Source: Cryobacterium sp. CG_9.6 (GTDB lineage Bacteria; Actinomycetota; Actinomycetes; Actinomycetales; Microbacteriaceae). Taken from it: DNA of 64,000 bases. A model generated the notes under the pieces. The model was given only the letters and a program-made list of their open reading frames with translations, was not told the DNA's origin and ran no database searches. Made by a program: the position numbers and the translations under genes. The stretch lies in NCBI RefSeq assembly GCF_029893365.1, contig NZ_JARXUZ010000001.1, positions 2,666,001-2,730,000 on the forward strand, in the 5' to 3' direction. Below are positions 27,328 through 37,019 of this stretch, in pieces; the first letter of the stretch is position 1; each line of letters begins with the position of its first letter.

Positions 27328-30300
27328 ATGGACAACGTTCAGATCACCTTCCCACCCGAACTGCCGGTCAGCCAGCGCCGCGATGACATCGCCGCCGCCA
27401 TTCGCGACAACCAGGTGGTGATTGTGGCCGGTGCCACGGGCTCGGGCAAGACCACCCAGCTGCCGAAGATTTGCCTCGAACTCGGCCGCACGAACATCGG
27501 TCACACCCAACCGCGCCGCCTCGCTGCACGCACCATTGCCGAGCGTATCGCCAAGGAACTCGGTCAGGAGGTGGGCGGCATCGTGGGTTACCAGGTGCGC
27601 TTCACCGATCGAGTGGGCCCCGACACGCGGATCAAGCTCATGACCGATGGAATTCTCCTCAACGAGATTCACCGGGACCGCCTACTGCGTAAGTACGACA
27701 CGATCATCATCGATGAGGCGCACGAGCGCAGCCTCAACATCGACTTTCTGCTGGGTTACCTGCGCCAGCTGTTACCCAAGCGCCCCGATCTCAAGCTCAT
27801 CATCACCTCGGCCACCATCGACCCGGCCAGCTTTGCGAAGCACTTTGCCGCCGCCGATGGCACGCCGGCGCCCGTCGTCGAGGTCTCCGGGCGTACCTAC
27901 CCGGTGGAGATTCGCTACCGACCCCTCGTGGCCGAGCCTGGCATTGACGACGATGACGACACAACGGATGCGTCCCCCAGCGTGGACCGCGACTACATCG
28001 AGGGCATCACCGCGGCCCTCGATGAGCTGGAGCGTGAGTCGAACGGTGACGTGCTCGTCTTCCTCAGCGGAGAAACCGAGATTCGCGACGCTGCCGATGC
28101 TCTGCAGGGCAAATATGCGTCGACGGCGAGCAGCAACCCCACCGAGATTTTGCCGCTCTACGGCCGCCTGTCCTCCGCGGACCAGCACAAAGTGTTTCAG
28201 CCCTCCACGGTGGCCGGCGTACGGCGCCGCATCGTGCTCGCCACGAACGTGGCGGAGACGAGCCTCACGGTTCCCGGCATCCGCTACGTGATCGATGCCG
28301 GAACCGCCCGCATCAGCCGGTACAGCGTGCGCTCCAAGGTGCAACGACTGCCGATTGAAGCGATCTCCCAGGCGTCGGGGAACCAGCGGTCCGGGCGCAG
28401 TGGGCGCACGAGTGACGGTATTGCCATTCGGTTGTACTCCGAGGAAGACTTCTCCCGCCGCCCGGAATATACCGAACCGGAGATTCTGCGTACCAACCTC
28501 GCGGCCGTTATTTTGCAGATGATCTCGCTCGGCCTGGGTGACATCGCCTCGTTCCCCTTTCTGACACCGCCGGACTCCCGCAATATTAAGGACGGCCTCG
28601 ATCTGCTGGCCGAACTGGGCGCCCTCGAGCCCGCCGGGTCGACCAAGGGAAAGGGCCGCGGCGCGCAAACGACCCCGACCGACGAGCCAGCGGAGTCCAC
28701 CCCCACGGAAGACCCGTCCCGCGCCCGGAATGGCCGCCCCGCAGCGGGCGCTGGTCCGAGGCTCACGCGCGTGGGACAGCAGCTGGCCCAGTTGCCCATT
28801 GACCCACGTTTTGGACGGATGGTGATCGAGTCGAAGGCGCAGGGCACAAGCCGCGAGGTGATGGCGATCGTGGCCGGCCTCACCATTCAGGACCCGCGGG
28901 AGCGCCCGCTGGAACGCCGGGCCCAGGCAGACTCGCTGCATGCGCGTTTCGCCGACCCCACGAGCGACTTCTTGACCCTGCTCAACCTCTGGAACTACCT
29001 CGAGAAGCAGCAGAACGAGCTGGGCTCCAGCGCATTCCGCCGCCTGTGCAAGAACGAGTACCTCAACTATTTGCGGGTGCGCGAGTGGCAGGACGTGCTG
29101 CGACAGCTGCGCCAACTCGCCAAGCCGCTGGGACTGCACCTCGGCGAACCGGCCGTGAATCCCGATGGCGTGCACCGGTCCCTCCTGGCCGGACTGCTCT
29201 CGCACATCGGACTCAAAGACACGGCAAAGCGCGACTACGTGGGCGCGAGGCAGCAGCGCTTCGTGCTGTTCCCGGGTTCAACGCTCGCGAAGAAGCAGCC
29301 GGAGGCCGTGATGAGCGCCGAGCTTGTGGAGACGAGCCGTTTGTTTGCGCGCATGAACGCCGTCGTTGATCCCGCGTGGGCGGAGCCGCTGGCGGGTGCC
29401 CTCTGCAAGCGCAGCTATTCCGAGCCGCACTGGGAGCAGAAGCAGGGTGCCGCTGTGGTGTACGAGCGGGTGACCCTGTATGGCGTTCCGATCGTGGCAC
29501 GGCGGCGCGTGCAGTTCTCCCGGATCGACCCGGCCTACGCGCGGGAGCTGTTCATTCGGCATGCGCTGGTGGAGGGCGAGTGGGACCGATCATCCGGACC
29601 CGGTTCTGTGTCCACCGCGCAGGCCGGGGGCAACGGGTCGCGCAACGAGCGGGTGGGCATTGCCGTTGACGGCGGGGCTGCCTCTGGCGGACGAGGAGGC
29701 TCGAGCGGGCCGGGCACGGCAGCCAGTCGGGGAGGACGCCCCGGGCAGACCGGAGACCCGGGAATGTGGGCCTTCGAGCGCGCCAACGCACAGTTGCGCG
29801 CTGAACTTGCCGAGCTCGAAGAGCGCACGCGGCGACGCGACATTCTGTTCGATGACGAGGCCGTGTTCGAGTTTTACCAGCGCCGAATTCCAGCGGATGT
29901 CTTCTCCACGCGCAGTTTTGAGGGCTGGTGGCGCAAAGCGCGCTTCGACACCCCCAGTCTCTTGACCATGACTGCGGATGCACTCGTGGCCGACGACTCC
30001 CCCGACATTGACGAGGCCGTCTTTCCGCCGAGCTGGCAACAGGGCGACCAACGCCTCTCGCTCGGCTATCGCTTTGAACCCGGTGCCGAAGACGACGGCG
30101 TCACCGTGCGTGTTCCGCTGGCACTGCTGGCGCGTCTGTCACCGAACGGCTTCGACTGGCAGGTGCCGGGCCTACGCGCCGAGTTGGTGACGGCTTTGAT
30201 CAAATCGCTGCCCAAAAACATCCGTCGCAATGTGGTTCCCGCGGCGGACTGGGCGGCCCGTCTGCTCGCCGAGCTGCCGCCCGAGCCCGGAATCGTGCAG

Positions 30301-31431
30301 ACGCTCCCCACGACCGTTCCCGACACCACCTTTGCCGCCACGCTCGCGGCCCTGATTCAGAAGCTCACGTATGTGCCCGTCAGTGCACCGGACTTCGATC
30401 TCTCCCGTCTTCCCTCACACCTGCGCGTCACCTTTTCGGTCGTTGACGAGCGCGGCAAGACCGTTGCGGCGGACAAGGATCTCCTCGATCTCCAGCGCCG
30501 ACTCGTCACCCGCGTTCGCGAGAGCGTTGCCAAGGCAACGAGTGCGGCCACACCAGCGAATGCCATAGAACGCCGAGGCCTCACCACCTGGGACTTTGCG
30601 GAACTCCCCCGATTCCTCGACACGAAGCAGGGTGACAACACCATTCGTGGCTACCCGACGCTCATCGACGATGGCGATTCCGTGTCGATTCAGATGATGA
30701 GCACCGAGATCGAGCAGGCCAGAGCCCTTCCCCGGGGAGTGCGGCGCCTGCTCCTGCTCGCGACACCGTCACCGTCCGCCTATGTGCAACAGCACCTCAC
30801 ATCCGCTGAAAAACTCAGCCTCGCCACCAGTCCGTACAAGAACACGCCGGCACTGTTCGAGGACTGCCTTGCCGCCGCAATCGATGATGTGCTCTATCGG
30901 GTTCGACCCGATGGCCAGGTCTTCATGAAGGCCGAGTTCACAAACATTCGTGACCGTGTGTCCGGAGTTGTGATGGATTCGATGTTTGAGACCGTGGGCC
31001 TCGTGGCCCGTGTACTTGCCGCCAGTCGCACTGCCGACAAAGCCCTCAAGGCCGCAACGAGCATGGCGCTCCTGCCGGGGATCAGCGACGCCCGTGGGCA
31101 GCTCGCTGCGCTCGTCTACCCGGGTTTCGTGAGCACGACCGGGCTTGCGCAACTGCGTCATCTGCCCCGCTACCTCGGTGGTATCAGCGCACGCATCCCC
31201 AAGCTCGTGGACAACCCCGGGCGTGACCGGGTGTGGATGAACGAGGCCCAGGCCGCCACCACCCGATTCGAGAATGCGGGCGGCACCATGCCCCTCACAG
31301 CGGATGCCGCGGCGCGCCTTGTGCGCGCCCGGTGGATGATCGAGGAGCTGCGCATCAGCCTGTTCGCCCAGGAACTCAAGGCCGCGGAGTCAGTATCGCT
31401 CCAGCGCATTCAGAAGGTTCTCGCCAGTTAA
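27328..31431 (+). CDS. hrpA: ATP-dependent RNA helicase HrpA
   Basis: 1367-aa DEAH-box helicase. Motif I VAGATGSGKTTQLPK near residue 35, II IIIDEAHERSLN near 130, III SATIDP, IV-VI in LPLYGRLSSADQ, ATNVAETSLTVPG and QRSGRSGRTSDG. Then HA2/OB regions and the C-terminal DUF3418 block typical of HrpA. Two low-complexity inserts occur: residues ~438-480 (KGKGRGAQTTPTDEP...) and ~755-812 (Gly/Ser/Arg-rich), both probably disordered. TACGAT at 27313-27318 may be the -10. It acts on RNA or stalled ribosomes. Not part of an obvious operon. Confidence 0.95.
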   Translation: MDNVQITFPPELPVSQRRDDIAAAIRDNQVVIVAGATGSGKTTQLPKICLELGRTNIGHTQPRRLAARTIAERIAKELGQEVGGIVGYQVRFTDRVGPDTRIKLMTDGILLNEIHRDRLLRKYDTIIIDEAHERSLNIDFLLGYLRQLLPKRPDLKLIITSATIDPASFAKHFAAADGTPAPVVEVSGRTYPVEIRYRPLVAEPGIDDDDDTTDASPSVDRDYIEGITAALDELERESNGDVLVFLSGETEIRDAADALQGKYASTASSNPTEILPLYGRLSSADQHKVFQPSTVAGVRRRIVLATNVAETSLTVPGIRYVIDAGTARISRYSVRSKVQRLPIEAISQASGNQRSGRSGRTSDGIAIRLYSEEDFSRRPEYTEPEILRTNLAAVILQMISLGLGDIASFPFLTPPDSRNIKDGLDLLAELGALEPAGSTKGKGRGAQTTPTDEPAESTPTEDPSRARNGRPAAGAGPRLTRVGQQLAQLPIDPRFGRMVIESKAQGTSREVMAIVAGLTIQDPRERPLERRAQADSLHARFADPTSDFLTLLNLWNYLEKQQNELGSSAFRRLCKNEYLNYLRVREWQDVLRQLRQLAKPLGLHLGEPAVNPDGVHRSLLAGLLSHIGLKDTAKRDYVGARQQRFVLFPGSTLAKKQPEAVMSAELVETSRLFARMNAVVDPAWAEPLAGALCKRSYSEPHWEQKQGAAVVYERVTLYGVPIVARRRVQFSRIDPAYARELFIRHALVEGEWDRSSGPGSVSTAQAGGNGSRNERVGIAVDGGAASGGRGGSSGPGTAASRGGRPGQTGDPGMWAFERANAQLRAELAELEERTRRRDILFDDEAVFEFYQRRIPADVFSTRSFEGWWRKARFDTPSLLTMTADALVADDSPDIDEAVFPPSWQQGDQRLSLGYRFEPGAEDDGVTVRVPLALLARLSPNGFDWQVPGLRAELVTALIKSLPKNIRRNVVPAADWAARLLAELPPEPGIVQTLPTTVPDTTFAATLAALIQKLTYVPVSAPDFDLSRLPSHLRVTFSVVDERGKTVAADKDLLDLQRRLVTRVRESVAKATSAATPANAIERRGLTTWDFAELPRFLDTKQGDNTIRGYPTLIDDGDSVSIQMMSTEIEQARALPRGVRRLLLLATPSPSAYVQQHLTSAEKLSLATSPYKNTPALFEDCLAAAIDDVLYRVRPDGQVFMKAEFTNIRDRVSGVVMDSMFETVGLVARVLAASRTADKALKAATSMALLPGISDARGQLAALVYPGFVSTTGLAQLRHLPRYLGGISARIPKLVDNPGRDRVWMNEAQAATTRFENAGGTMPLTADAAARLVRARWMIEELRISLFAQELKAAESVSLQRIQKVLAS

Positions 31432-31442
31432 CCTGAGCTAGC

Positions 31443-31458
31443 ACCCCCATTCGGGGGC
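31443..31458 (+). terminator. Possible weak terminator after hrpA
   Basis: CCCCC-ATTC-GGGGG hairpin 12 nt after the hrpA stop; short stem and no T-run, so tentative. Confidence 0.3.
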
Positions 31459-31472
31459 AAACAAAAGTGCTG

Positions 31473-31500
31473 GTGACAATTACTCACGCTCGGCTATGCT
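31473..31500 (+). promoter_or_regulatory. Promoter of the LAETG protein gene (leaderless)
   Basis: GTGACA at 31473-31478, a 16-bp spacer and TATGCT at 31495-31500. GTG 31507 then follows by 6 nt, the leaderless geometry, and sets the start. Confidence 0.5.
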
Positions 31501-31506
31501 GTGCAC

Positions 31507-32892
31507 GTGAATCTTCCTTTTCGAGCCGCAGGCTCCCTTCTGGTCTCGATCGGTCTGATTCTGGCGGTCGCCGGTCCCGCTGGTGCTGTGAATGGTTCAG
31601 GGGAACCACTCACCTCGTCGGGAACCGACTGCGGTGTGCTCACGGTGGACCCAAACACGCCCCTGATTGGGCAGAATCTGACGCTGTCCTTAACCGGTGC
31701 ACAGCCGACCGAGATCATTTCCCTGGGCGCCGCCCCGGGCCTCCTCATCGATAACCGCTGGTATTCCATTCTGGGCCAGGATGCCGATCCCGCCGATGGT
31801 CTCATCGGGCAGACTCTCCCGGTGATCGCGACCCCTCTCGACACCACCGTGGATGCGGACGGAAACGTGTCGCTGTCCGGCACCGTGAGCCAGCTCCTGA
31901 GCGACGATCCCAACTCCCAGACTGACCTGGCTTACACGTTGATTCCCCTGGTGTGGGTGGCCACGTGCGAAGCCGGCTATTCCTTCGCAACAATGCGCGG
32001 GGCACGGGCTTCCCTCACCGGGACGCTCGCTCTGGACCCGGAAACTCCGGGCTCCATCACCGGTTTCGGGCTTCCCGCCAACCTCGCTATAACCGGTATT
32101 CTCGCGAATTTGGGCGGTTACCCGGACCCGGGGACCGCCGTGTGGTCAGCTGTGCAGGAACAGGCCGGCCTCCTGAATATCTTCAGCCTGACGTCTGACG
32201 CGGACGGCACTGTGGCCAGTACGCCTGCCTTCGATCCGATCACGACTCCTGCCGGCCGCTACGCCGTTGCCTTCGTTGTTCTTGACCAGGTGACGCCACG
32301 GATTCTCAAGGGCGAATACGTGCTCACCATCGCCGACGACGGTGCCGCCACCCTTGAACTGTGGGACAAGCCCGTCCCCACTCCTGAGCCCACCGAGGTT
32401 CCGGTTCCCACGGAGCCACCCGCGGTCACCGAGGCGACCGTTCTGAGCATCCTGCTTAACGCCCGCATCGGTGATGTGGTGGCCGGCACGACCGTTGACT
32501 ACACCGCCACCGGCCTGCTGCCGGGGTCACCCTGGACCCTCACCGAGCGCCCAACATCCCAGATCATTGCATCGGGCATCGTTGCCCCCGGCGGACGCTT
32601 GGCCGGTTCCGCCGTTATCCCCGCCGGGCTGACAGCCGGGTGGCACTCTCTCACCCTTGCAGGAACCAGCGCGGCGAACACACCCGTGGAATCCGCCACG
32701 TGGTTCCTGATCGGTACCGCCGGCCAATTGATCCAGGTATCCAGCACGGCCCCTGCCCTCGCCGAAACGGGAACACCAACACTGACCGCAGCGCCCCTCG
32801 CAGGTGGTCTCTTACTGCTCGGGTTCGCCGTCACCCTGCTGGCGGCACGTCGCCGACAGAGCAACGCGTCTATCCAGCAGCCTCAGCCCTAG
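31507..32892 (+). CDS. Secreted surface protein with LAETG sorting signal
   Basis: 461 aa. Signal peptide in the first ~30 residues (LLVSIGLILAVAGPAGAV), then ~260 residues of beta-rich exported sequence with two spaced Cys, a Pro/Thr/Glu linker (PTPEPTEVPVPTEPP) at ~292-305, and a second Ig-like domain with DVVAGTTVDYTATGLLPGS. The C-terminus is a textbook sorting signal: LAETG, a hydrophobic segment (AGGLLLLGFAVTLLAA) and RRR. LAxTG is preferred by actinobacterial class E sortases; no sortase is in the window. Probably an adhesion or wall-associated protein; function unknown. Confidence 0.85.
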   Translation: MNLPFRAAGSLLVSIGLILAVAGPAGAVNGSGEPLTSSGTDCGVLTVDPNTPLIGQNLTLSLTGAQPTEIISLGAAPGLLIDNRWYSILGQDADPADGLIGQTLPVIATPLDTTVDADGNVSLSGTVSQLLSDDPNSQTDLAYTLIPLVWVATCEAGYSFATMRGARASLTGTLALDPETPGSITGFGLPANLAITGILANLGGYPDPGTAVWSAVQEQAGLLNIFSLTSDADGTVASTPAFDPITTPAGRYAVAFVVLDQVTPRILKGEYVLTIADDGAATLELWDKPVPTPEPTEVPVPTEPPAVTEATVLSILLNARIGDVVAGTTVDYTATGLLPGSPWTLTERPTSQIIASGIVAPGGRLAGSAVIPAGLTAGWHSLTLAGTSAANTPVESATWFLIGTAGQLIQVSSTAPALAETGTPTLTAAPLAGGLLLLGFAVTLLAARRRQSNASIQQPQP

Positions 32893-32915
32893 GTTCAGCG
32901 CCCCGGGAGGAGGGG

Positions 32916-33710
32916 TCAGAGAACCTTGGAGAGGAACGCCTGCGTGCGGGCGTGCTGGGGGTTCTTGAGCACCTCGGTGGGGTCCCCGGATTCCACCACC
33001 ACTCCGCCGTCCATGAAGACGAGCGAATCGGCGACCTCCTTGGCAAAACCCATCTCGTGGGTCACCACGATCATCGTCATACCCTCGCGCGCGAGGTTCT
33101 GCATCACGTCGAGCACCTCACCCACCAGTTCGGGATCGAGCGCACTCGTGGGCTCGTCGAACAACATCAGCTTGGGCTCCATGGCGAGTGCCCGCGCAAT
33201 AGCCACCCGCTGCTGCTGCCCACCCGACAGGTGAGCCGGGTAGTAGTCGGCACGGTTGGCGAGACCCACCCGGGCCAGCAGGGCACGCGCATTGGTTTCA
33301 ACGGCGGCCTTGTTCAGACCCTTTACTCGAATCGGGGCTTCCATCACGTTTTGCAGGGCGGTCATGTGCGGAAACAGGTTGAAGCGCTGAAAAACCATGC
33401 CAATGTTGCGTCGCTGGAGCGCCGCAGCCTTGGGATTCATCTCGTAGAGCTTGCCCTTGCGCTCGGTGTAGCCGATCAGTTCACCGTCGACACTCAGTCG
33501 GCCCGCTGAGACCACCTCGAGGTGGTTAATGCAGCGGAGGAACGTGGATTTGCCCGACCCACTGGGCCCCACCAGGCACATCACCTCGCCGCGCTTCACC
33601 TCGAGCGAGATGCTCTTCAGCACCTCGTTGGAGCCAAAGCTCTTCGAGACAGCCTCGGCAGACACCATGGGAACATCTGCGGTTGCGCGTGAACCTACCG
33701 TGGCGGTCAT
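32916..33710 (-). CDS. Polar amino-acid ABC importer, ATPase
   Basis: 264 aa, GlnQ/HisP-like. Walker [13 protein letters not shown] near 49, Q-loop [12 protein letters not shown], signature [15 protein letters not shown], Walker [15 protein letters not shown] and switch His in VVTHEMGFA. It starts with ATG 33710 overlapping the permease stop by 4 nt, so it is coupled to it. An insertion of ~12 residues ([15 protein letters not shown]) after the D-loop region is common in this subfamily. Drives uptake with the permease and lipoprotein upstream. Confidence 0.95.
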   Translation of the reverse strand: MTATVGSRATADVPMVSAEAVSKSFGSNEVLKSISLEVKRGEVMCLVGPSGSGKSTFLRCINHLEVVSAGRLSVDGELIGYTERKGKLYEMNPKAAALQRRNIGMVFQRFNLFPHMTALQNVMEAPIRVKGLNKAAVETNARALLARVGLANRADYYPAHLSGGQQQRVAIARALAMEPKLMLFDEPTSALDPELVGEVLDVMQNLAREGMTMIVVTHEMGFAKEVADSLVFMDGGVVVESGDPTEVLKNPQHARTQAFLSKVL

Positions 33711-34705
33711 CGGGGTTCTCCGTTGGTTGTGGGGGGCGGGCTCTGTCCGTCACCAGCTACCGGCACGATTCCGGTGAAGGCACCGGTGGCGTCGTCGGCC
33801 TTACGGTTGGGCCGCCGATCACCGATCCCCCGCGCAAAGCGCTTCTCCAGAAAATACTGCCCCACCATCAGAATCGACGTGAAGAAGAGATACCAGATAG
33901 ACGCAACCAGAAGCAGGGGAACCGGGTTGAAAATGACGGCCGAGATGTCTCTCGACCGGGTGTAAAGCTCGAGGGTGAAGGGAATCGCTGTCACCAGCGA
34001 GGTGGTCTTCAGCATCGAGATCACCTCGTTGCCGGCTGGCGGAATGATTACGCGCATCGACTGGGGAATGATGACGCGCATCATGGTTTGGGACCAGCTC
34101 ATGCCGAGCGCGGTCGCTGCCTCTTCCTGACCGCTGTCCACCGAGAGCAGTCCGGCTCGCACAATCTCCGCCATGTAGGCGGCTTCGTTCAGAGCCAACC
34201 CGATGACAGCAAGCACGAAGGCGCTCAGTGCCACCTTGGTAGGAACGGATACCCAGGGCTCCGTGAAGGGAAGACCGATGTCGATGGTCTGGTAGATCAC
34301 TGCCACCAGGCCCCAGAAGGCCAACTGCACATAGACCGGCGTCCCGCGGAAGATCCACAGGTACACCCAGGCGATGCTGTTCACCACGGGGTTCGGGGAG
34401 AGCCGCATCACGGCGAGGACCACGCCCAAAATAATGGCGATCACCATGCTATATACGGTGAGCTGAAGGGTGACGAAAGCGGCCTGTGAGATGCGCTGGT
34501 CAAAGAGAAACTTGCCTACCGACGGCCAGTCATAGGCGGGGCGCTGAGCCGCATCCAGCACAAAGAGTGTGAGGACGAGCACGAGCACCACGGCAAAAAC
34601 ATTCCGCCACGGGTGACGGAGGCGAATCGCCTTGATTCCGGGAGCGCGATCCGAACCGTTCGGCGGGCTTGCGCCCGCCGAACGGTTTACAACTGTGTCA
34701 GCCAT
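33707..34705 (-). CDS. Polar amino-acid ABC importer, permease
   Basis: 332 aa. The N-terminal ~30 residues are cytosolic. Then [17 protein letters not shown] and the HisM-type core with EAA loop [25 protein letters not shown] near 210 that contacts the ATPase. C-terminal tail long and Pro-rich. It starts 3 bp after the binding-protein stop. Codons 7-18 form a perfect 15-bp hairpin with a GCAA loop, which may lower permease expression relative to the binding protein. Confidence 0.94.
   Translation of the reverse strand: MADTVVNRSAGASPPNGSDRAPGIKAIRLRHPWRNVFAVVLVLVLTLFVLDAAQRPAYDWPSVGKFLFDQRISQAAFVTLQLTVYSMVIAIILGVVLAVMRLSPNPVVNSIAWVYLWIFRGTPVYVQLAFWGLVAVIYQTIDIGLPFTEPWVSVPTKVALSAFVLAVIGLALNEAAYMAEIVRAGLLSVDSGQEEAATALGMSWSQTMMRVIIPQSMRVIIPPAGNEVISMLKTTSLVTAIPFTLELYTRSRDISAVIFNPVPLLLVASIWYLFFTSILMVGQYFLEKRFARGIGDRRPNRKADDATGAFTGIVPVAGDGQSPPPTTNGEPR
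34654..34687 (-). repeat. 15-bp perfect hairpin with GCAA tetraloop at the 5' end of the permease gene
   Basis: AACCGTTCGGCGGGC (34654-34668) and its exact complement (34673-34687) are separated by 4 nt that read GCAA in the mRNA, a GNRA tetraloop. It lies 18 nt into the permease coding sequence. No T-run follows, so it is a stable RNA structure rather than an intrinsic terminator. Confidence 0.8.
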
Positions 34706-34708
34706 CCG

Positions 34709-35599
34709 TTAGCCGTTTGCGCCGGCATTGATCGTGATGGTGTCGATGCCGCCGTCGGTGACACCCCAGGTGTCGAGGATCGCGGCGTAGGAGCCATCGT
34801 CCACCATGGACTGCAGTGCGGCCTGCACGGCCTTGGTCAGGTCCGAACCCTTGTTGACCACGATGCCATAAGGGGCAACATCGAAGCTCTCTCCGGCTGC
34901 TTCCAGCTTGCCCTCGGTCTTTGAGATGGCGTAAAGAGCGACCGGGGAGTCGGCGCTGAGCGCATCCGCTTTACCGAGCACAACAGCGTTGGTTGCTTCG
35001 TCCTGAGAGGTGTACTTCAAGACCTCGATGGCCGACTGACCAGCCGCGGCGCAGGCCGCGTTCTTGGCCGGGAGCTCGTCGGTGTCCTGAACAGTGTTGG
35101 ACTGCACGGCTACGGTGAGGCCGCAGGCATTATTCGGATCGATGGAGCTGCCCGCCTGGGCAGCCCAGAGGATTCCGGCGTTGAAGTAGTTGACGAAATC
35201 AACCTGCTTCTGACGCTCGATGTTGTCGGTGAACGACGACTCACCGATGTCGACGGTGCCCCCCGTGATGTTCGGGATGATGTTATCGAAGTCGGCGATC
35301 TGGTACGTGGGCGTCAGGCCCAGCTTTGCGGCTATACCGTTGGCGAGCTCGATACCCCAGCCGATCGGCGCCCCGGCGTCGTCCTTGAACTCGTTCGGCG
35401 GGTACGCCGCGTCGGTTCCGATCAGAAGTGTTCCGGTTGACTTGATGTCGGCCGGCAGCAGTGCCACGGCTGCGGAATCGGGGGCGATGGTTGCGGCCTC
35501 CGTTGCGCCGCCGGCATCGGGCGTGGAGTTGTCGACACAACCGGTGAGCAGGAGGGCGGCCACGGCCGCAAAAGCCGGGAGAACATATCTGGCGCGCAT
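34709..35599 (-). CDS. Amino-acid ABC importer, substrate-binding lipoprotein
   Basis: 296 aa from ATG 35599 (GAAGGA 8 nt upstream); the frame opens at 35638. Lipoprotein signal MRARYVLPAFAAVAALLLTGC with lipobox LTGC, Cys21. Periplasmic-binding-protein type 2 (SBP_bac_3) domain: LLIGTDAAYPPNEFKDDAG, GWGIELANGIAAKLG, FDNIIPNITGGTVDIGESSFTDN, then the hinge and VAVQSNTV. First gene of the three-gene operon. Ligand not readable from sequence; polar or basic amino acids are typical. Confidence 0.94.
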   Translation of the reverse strand: MRARYVLPAFAAVAALLLTGCVDNSTPDAGGATEAATIAPDSAAVALLPADIKSTGTLLIGTDAAYPPNEFKDDAGAPIGWGIELANGIAAKLGLTPTYQIADFDNIIPNITGGTVDIGESSFTDNIERQKQVDFVNYFNAGILWAAQAGSSIDPNNACGLTVAVQSNTVQDTDELPAKNAACAAAGQSAIEVLKYTSQDEATNAVVLGKADALSADSPVALYAISKTEGKLEAAGESFDVAPYGIVVNKGSDLTKAVQAALQSMVDDGSYAAILDTWGVTDGGIDTITINAGANG

Positions 35600-35982
35600 G
35601 AGGGGTCCTTCGTTGTGATCTGGAGGTGGGTTCGTCATTGAAGCCGTAAACGAGATGCGACAGGCATGAGCCTATATCACCGCCGTACGGCAATTTCATG
35701 CGTCGAGAGCGGATTTACACCCACTTTTGAGCGTCATGACGAATGCAGTGCGCAACTTTGAGCGCGAAATGGTGTGGTGGCGAATCTCAGCACCCATTGA
35801 AAAGCGGCGAATGGACCCACGTAACAGTTACACACCACGACGCACTATTTTTGCACCTTTTCTACACCTGTTCTCACTTACCCCTCCGATAACGACAGAG
35901 GTTGTGATGAAACGGGCCTCGACCAGCCGAATATGACGGTAACGTGGCGTTTTCCGCCACCGTCCGAGAGCCCCGTCACCAT
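35600..35982. other. 383-bp intergenic region without a gene
   Basis: Relatively AT-rich for the window (around 35820-35935). It should hold the promoter of the amino-acid importer (minus strand). At 35944-35960 GTGGCG/CGCCAC with a 5-nt loop forms a hairpin 23 nt after the end of the siderophore-binding-protein gene, a possible weak terminator. A 69-codon plus-strand frame (35727-35936) has no recognisable protein features. No convincing operator seen. Confidence 0.4.
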
Positions 35983-36987
35983 CTAACGCGCGGCAGCCGC
36001 CGCCAGCAGATTAACGTAGTCCTGAAGCCCCCACGAGAGCGACAGGCCCGTGGGCGGTGAGACCGAGGCGATGAACGCCTCACCCACCGGAGAGGCAACG
36101 CTGCCGTCTTGAACCTGCGGCATCACCTGCGAGTAACCGGCTTGGAGAAACCCATCAGACTGCTCCCTGGTCGATCCGAAGTTAACAAGAACGTCGCTCG
36201 ATAGCTTGTCCAGCTGCTCGTAACTCAGCGTGTAGTAGAAACTCGACTCGTCGGTGGCGAGCTCGTCAACACTCGGCGCGCTGACGAAGCCGAGGTCAAG
36301 AGTGAACGCCGCACGAGGGTCTTCCTTCTTATACACGTAGAACGTACCGGCGCTGTCGCTGGTGAGTGCGATGCTCTTACCTGCGAATTCGGGATGCGCC
36401 GCCGCCTGTTCCGCAATCTCGCCGTCAATGTCACCGAGCAGCGCGGTGGCTTCCGCGTCCTTGCCGAGTGCCGTGCCGGTTATCGTAATCAGATCACGCC
36501 AGTCTGTTGCCCATGGCTCGCCGGGGTAGGCCACGACGGGGGCGATCTCGCTGAGCAGATCGTACTGCTCCTCGGTGATGCCCGAATAGGCGGCGAGAAT
36601 GACATCGGGGGCAGCAGCGGCAATGTCTTCATACGGCGGTTCTTCCGAATCCGGAAGAATGGTGGGCGTCTCGTCGCCGGAGGCTGCAAGCGCCTCGGCA
36701 ATCCAGGGCAGCACACCATCGTCGTCGCCACCGTAAGCCTGGAAGGGGATTGCCACCGGGACCACTCCGAGAGCAATCGCGTCGTCGGCACTCCCCCAGC
36801 CCCAGGTCACCACACGTTCGGGCTGGGCCTCAATGGTTGTTTCGCCAAAGGCGTGCTCCATGGTCACGGGGAAACTACCGGACACCGGGGCATCCGCTTC
36901 GTCAACGGCAGACGCCGTGCAGCCGCTCAGGGCGAGGGCCAGCGCGGCCGCAGTGGCGGCAAGGGAAAGAATGAGGCGTCGATGCAC
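35983..36987 (-). CDS. Iron-siderophore ABC importer, substrate-binding lipoprotein
   Basis: 334 aa, GTG start. Signal with lipobox ALALSGC (Cys22). FepB/FecB-type clamp: PVTMEHAFGETTIEAQPERVVTWGWGSADDAIALGVVPVAI at the N-terminus, AAAPDVILAAYSGITEEQYDLLSEIAPVVAY at mid-chain and the C-terminal lobe. Binds ferric siderophore outside the membrane. Last gene of the operon; an iron box lies 41-59 bp upstream, inside the 3' end of the ATPase gene, so it can also be transcribed on its own under iron control. Confidence 0.93.
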   Translation of the reverse strand: MHRRLILSLAATAAALALALSGCTASAVDEADAPVSGSFPVTMEHAFGETTIEAQPERVVTWGWGSADDAIALGVVPVAIPFQAYGGDDDGVLPWIAEALAASGDETPTILPDSEEPPYEDIAAAAPDVILAAYSGITEEQYDLLSEIAPVVAYPGEPWATDWRDLITITGTALGKDAEATALLGDIDGEIAEQAAAHPEFAGKSIALTSDSAGTFYVYKKEDPRAAFTLDLGFVSAPSVDELATDESSFYYTLSYEQLDKLSSDVLVNFGSTREQSDGFLQAGYSQVMPQVQDGSVASPVGEAFIASVSPPTGLSLSWGLQDYVNLLAAAAAR

Positions 36988-37019
36988 GGTTTTGTCGCTT
37001 TCGTAGGTCGAGTTGCTAA

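Noticed and set aside
27772..29205. 477-codon minus-strand frame
   Set aside because: Lies fully inside hrpA on the other strand, where helicase motifs are conserved.
35727..35936. 69-codon frame in the AT-richer intergenic region
   Set aside because: No convincing ribosome-binding site or protein-like features; treated as non-coding.
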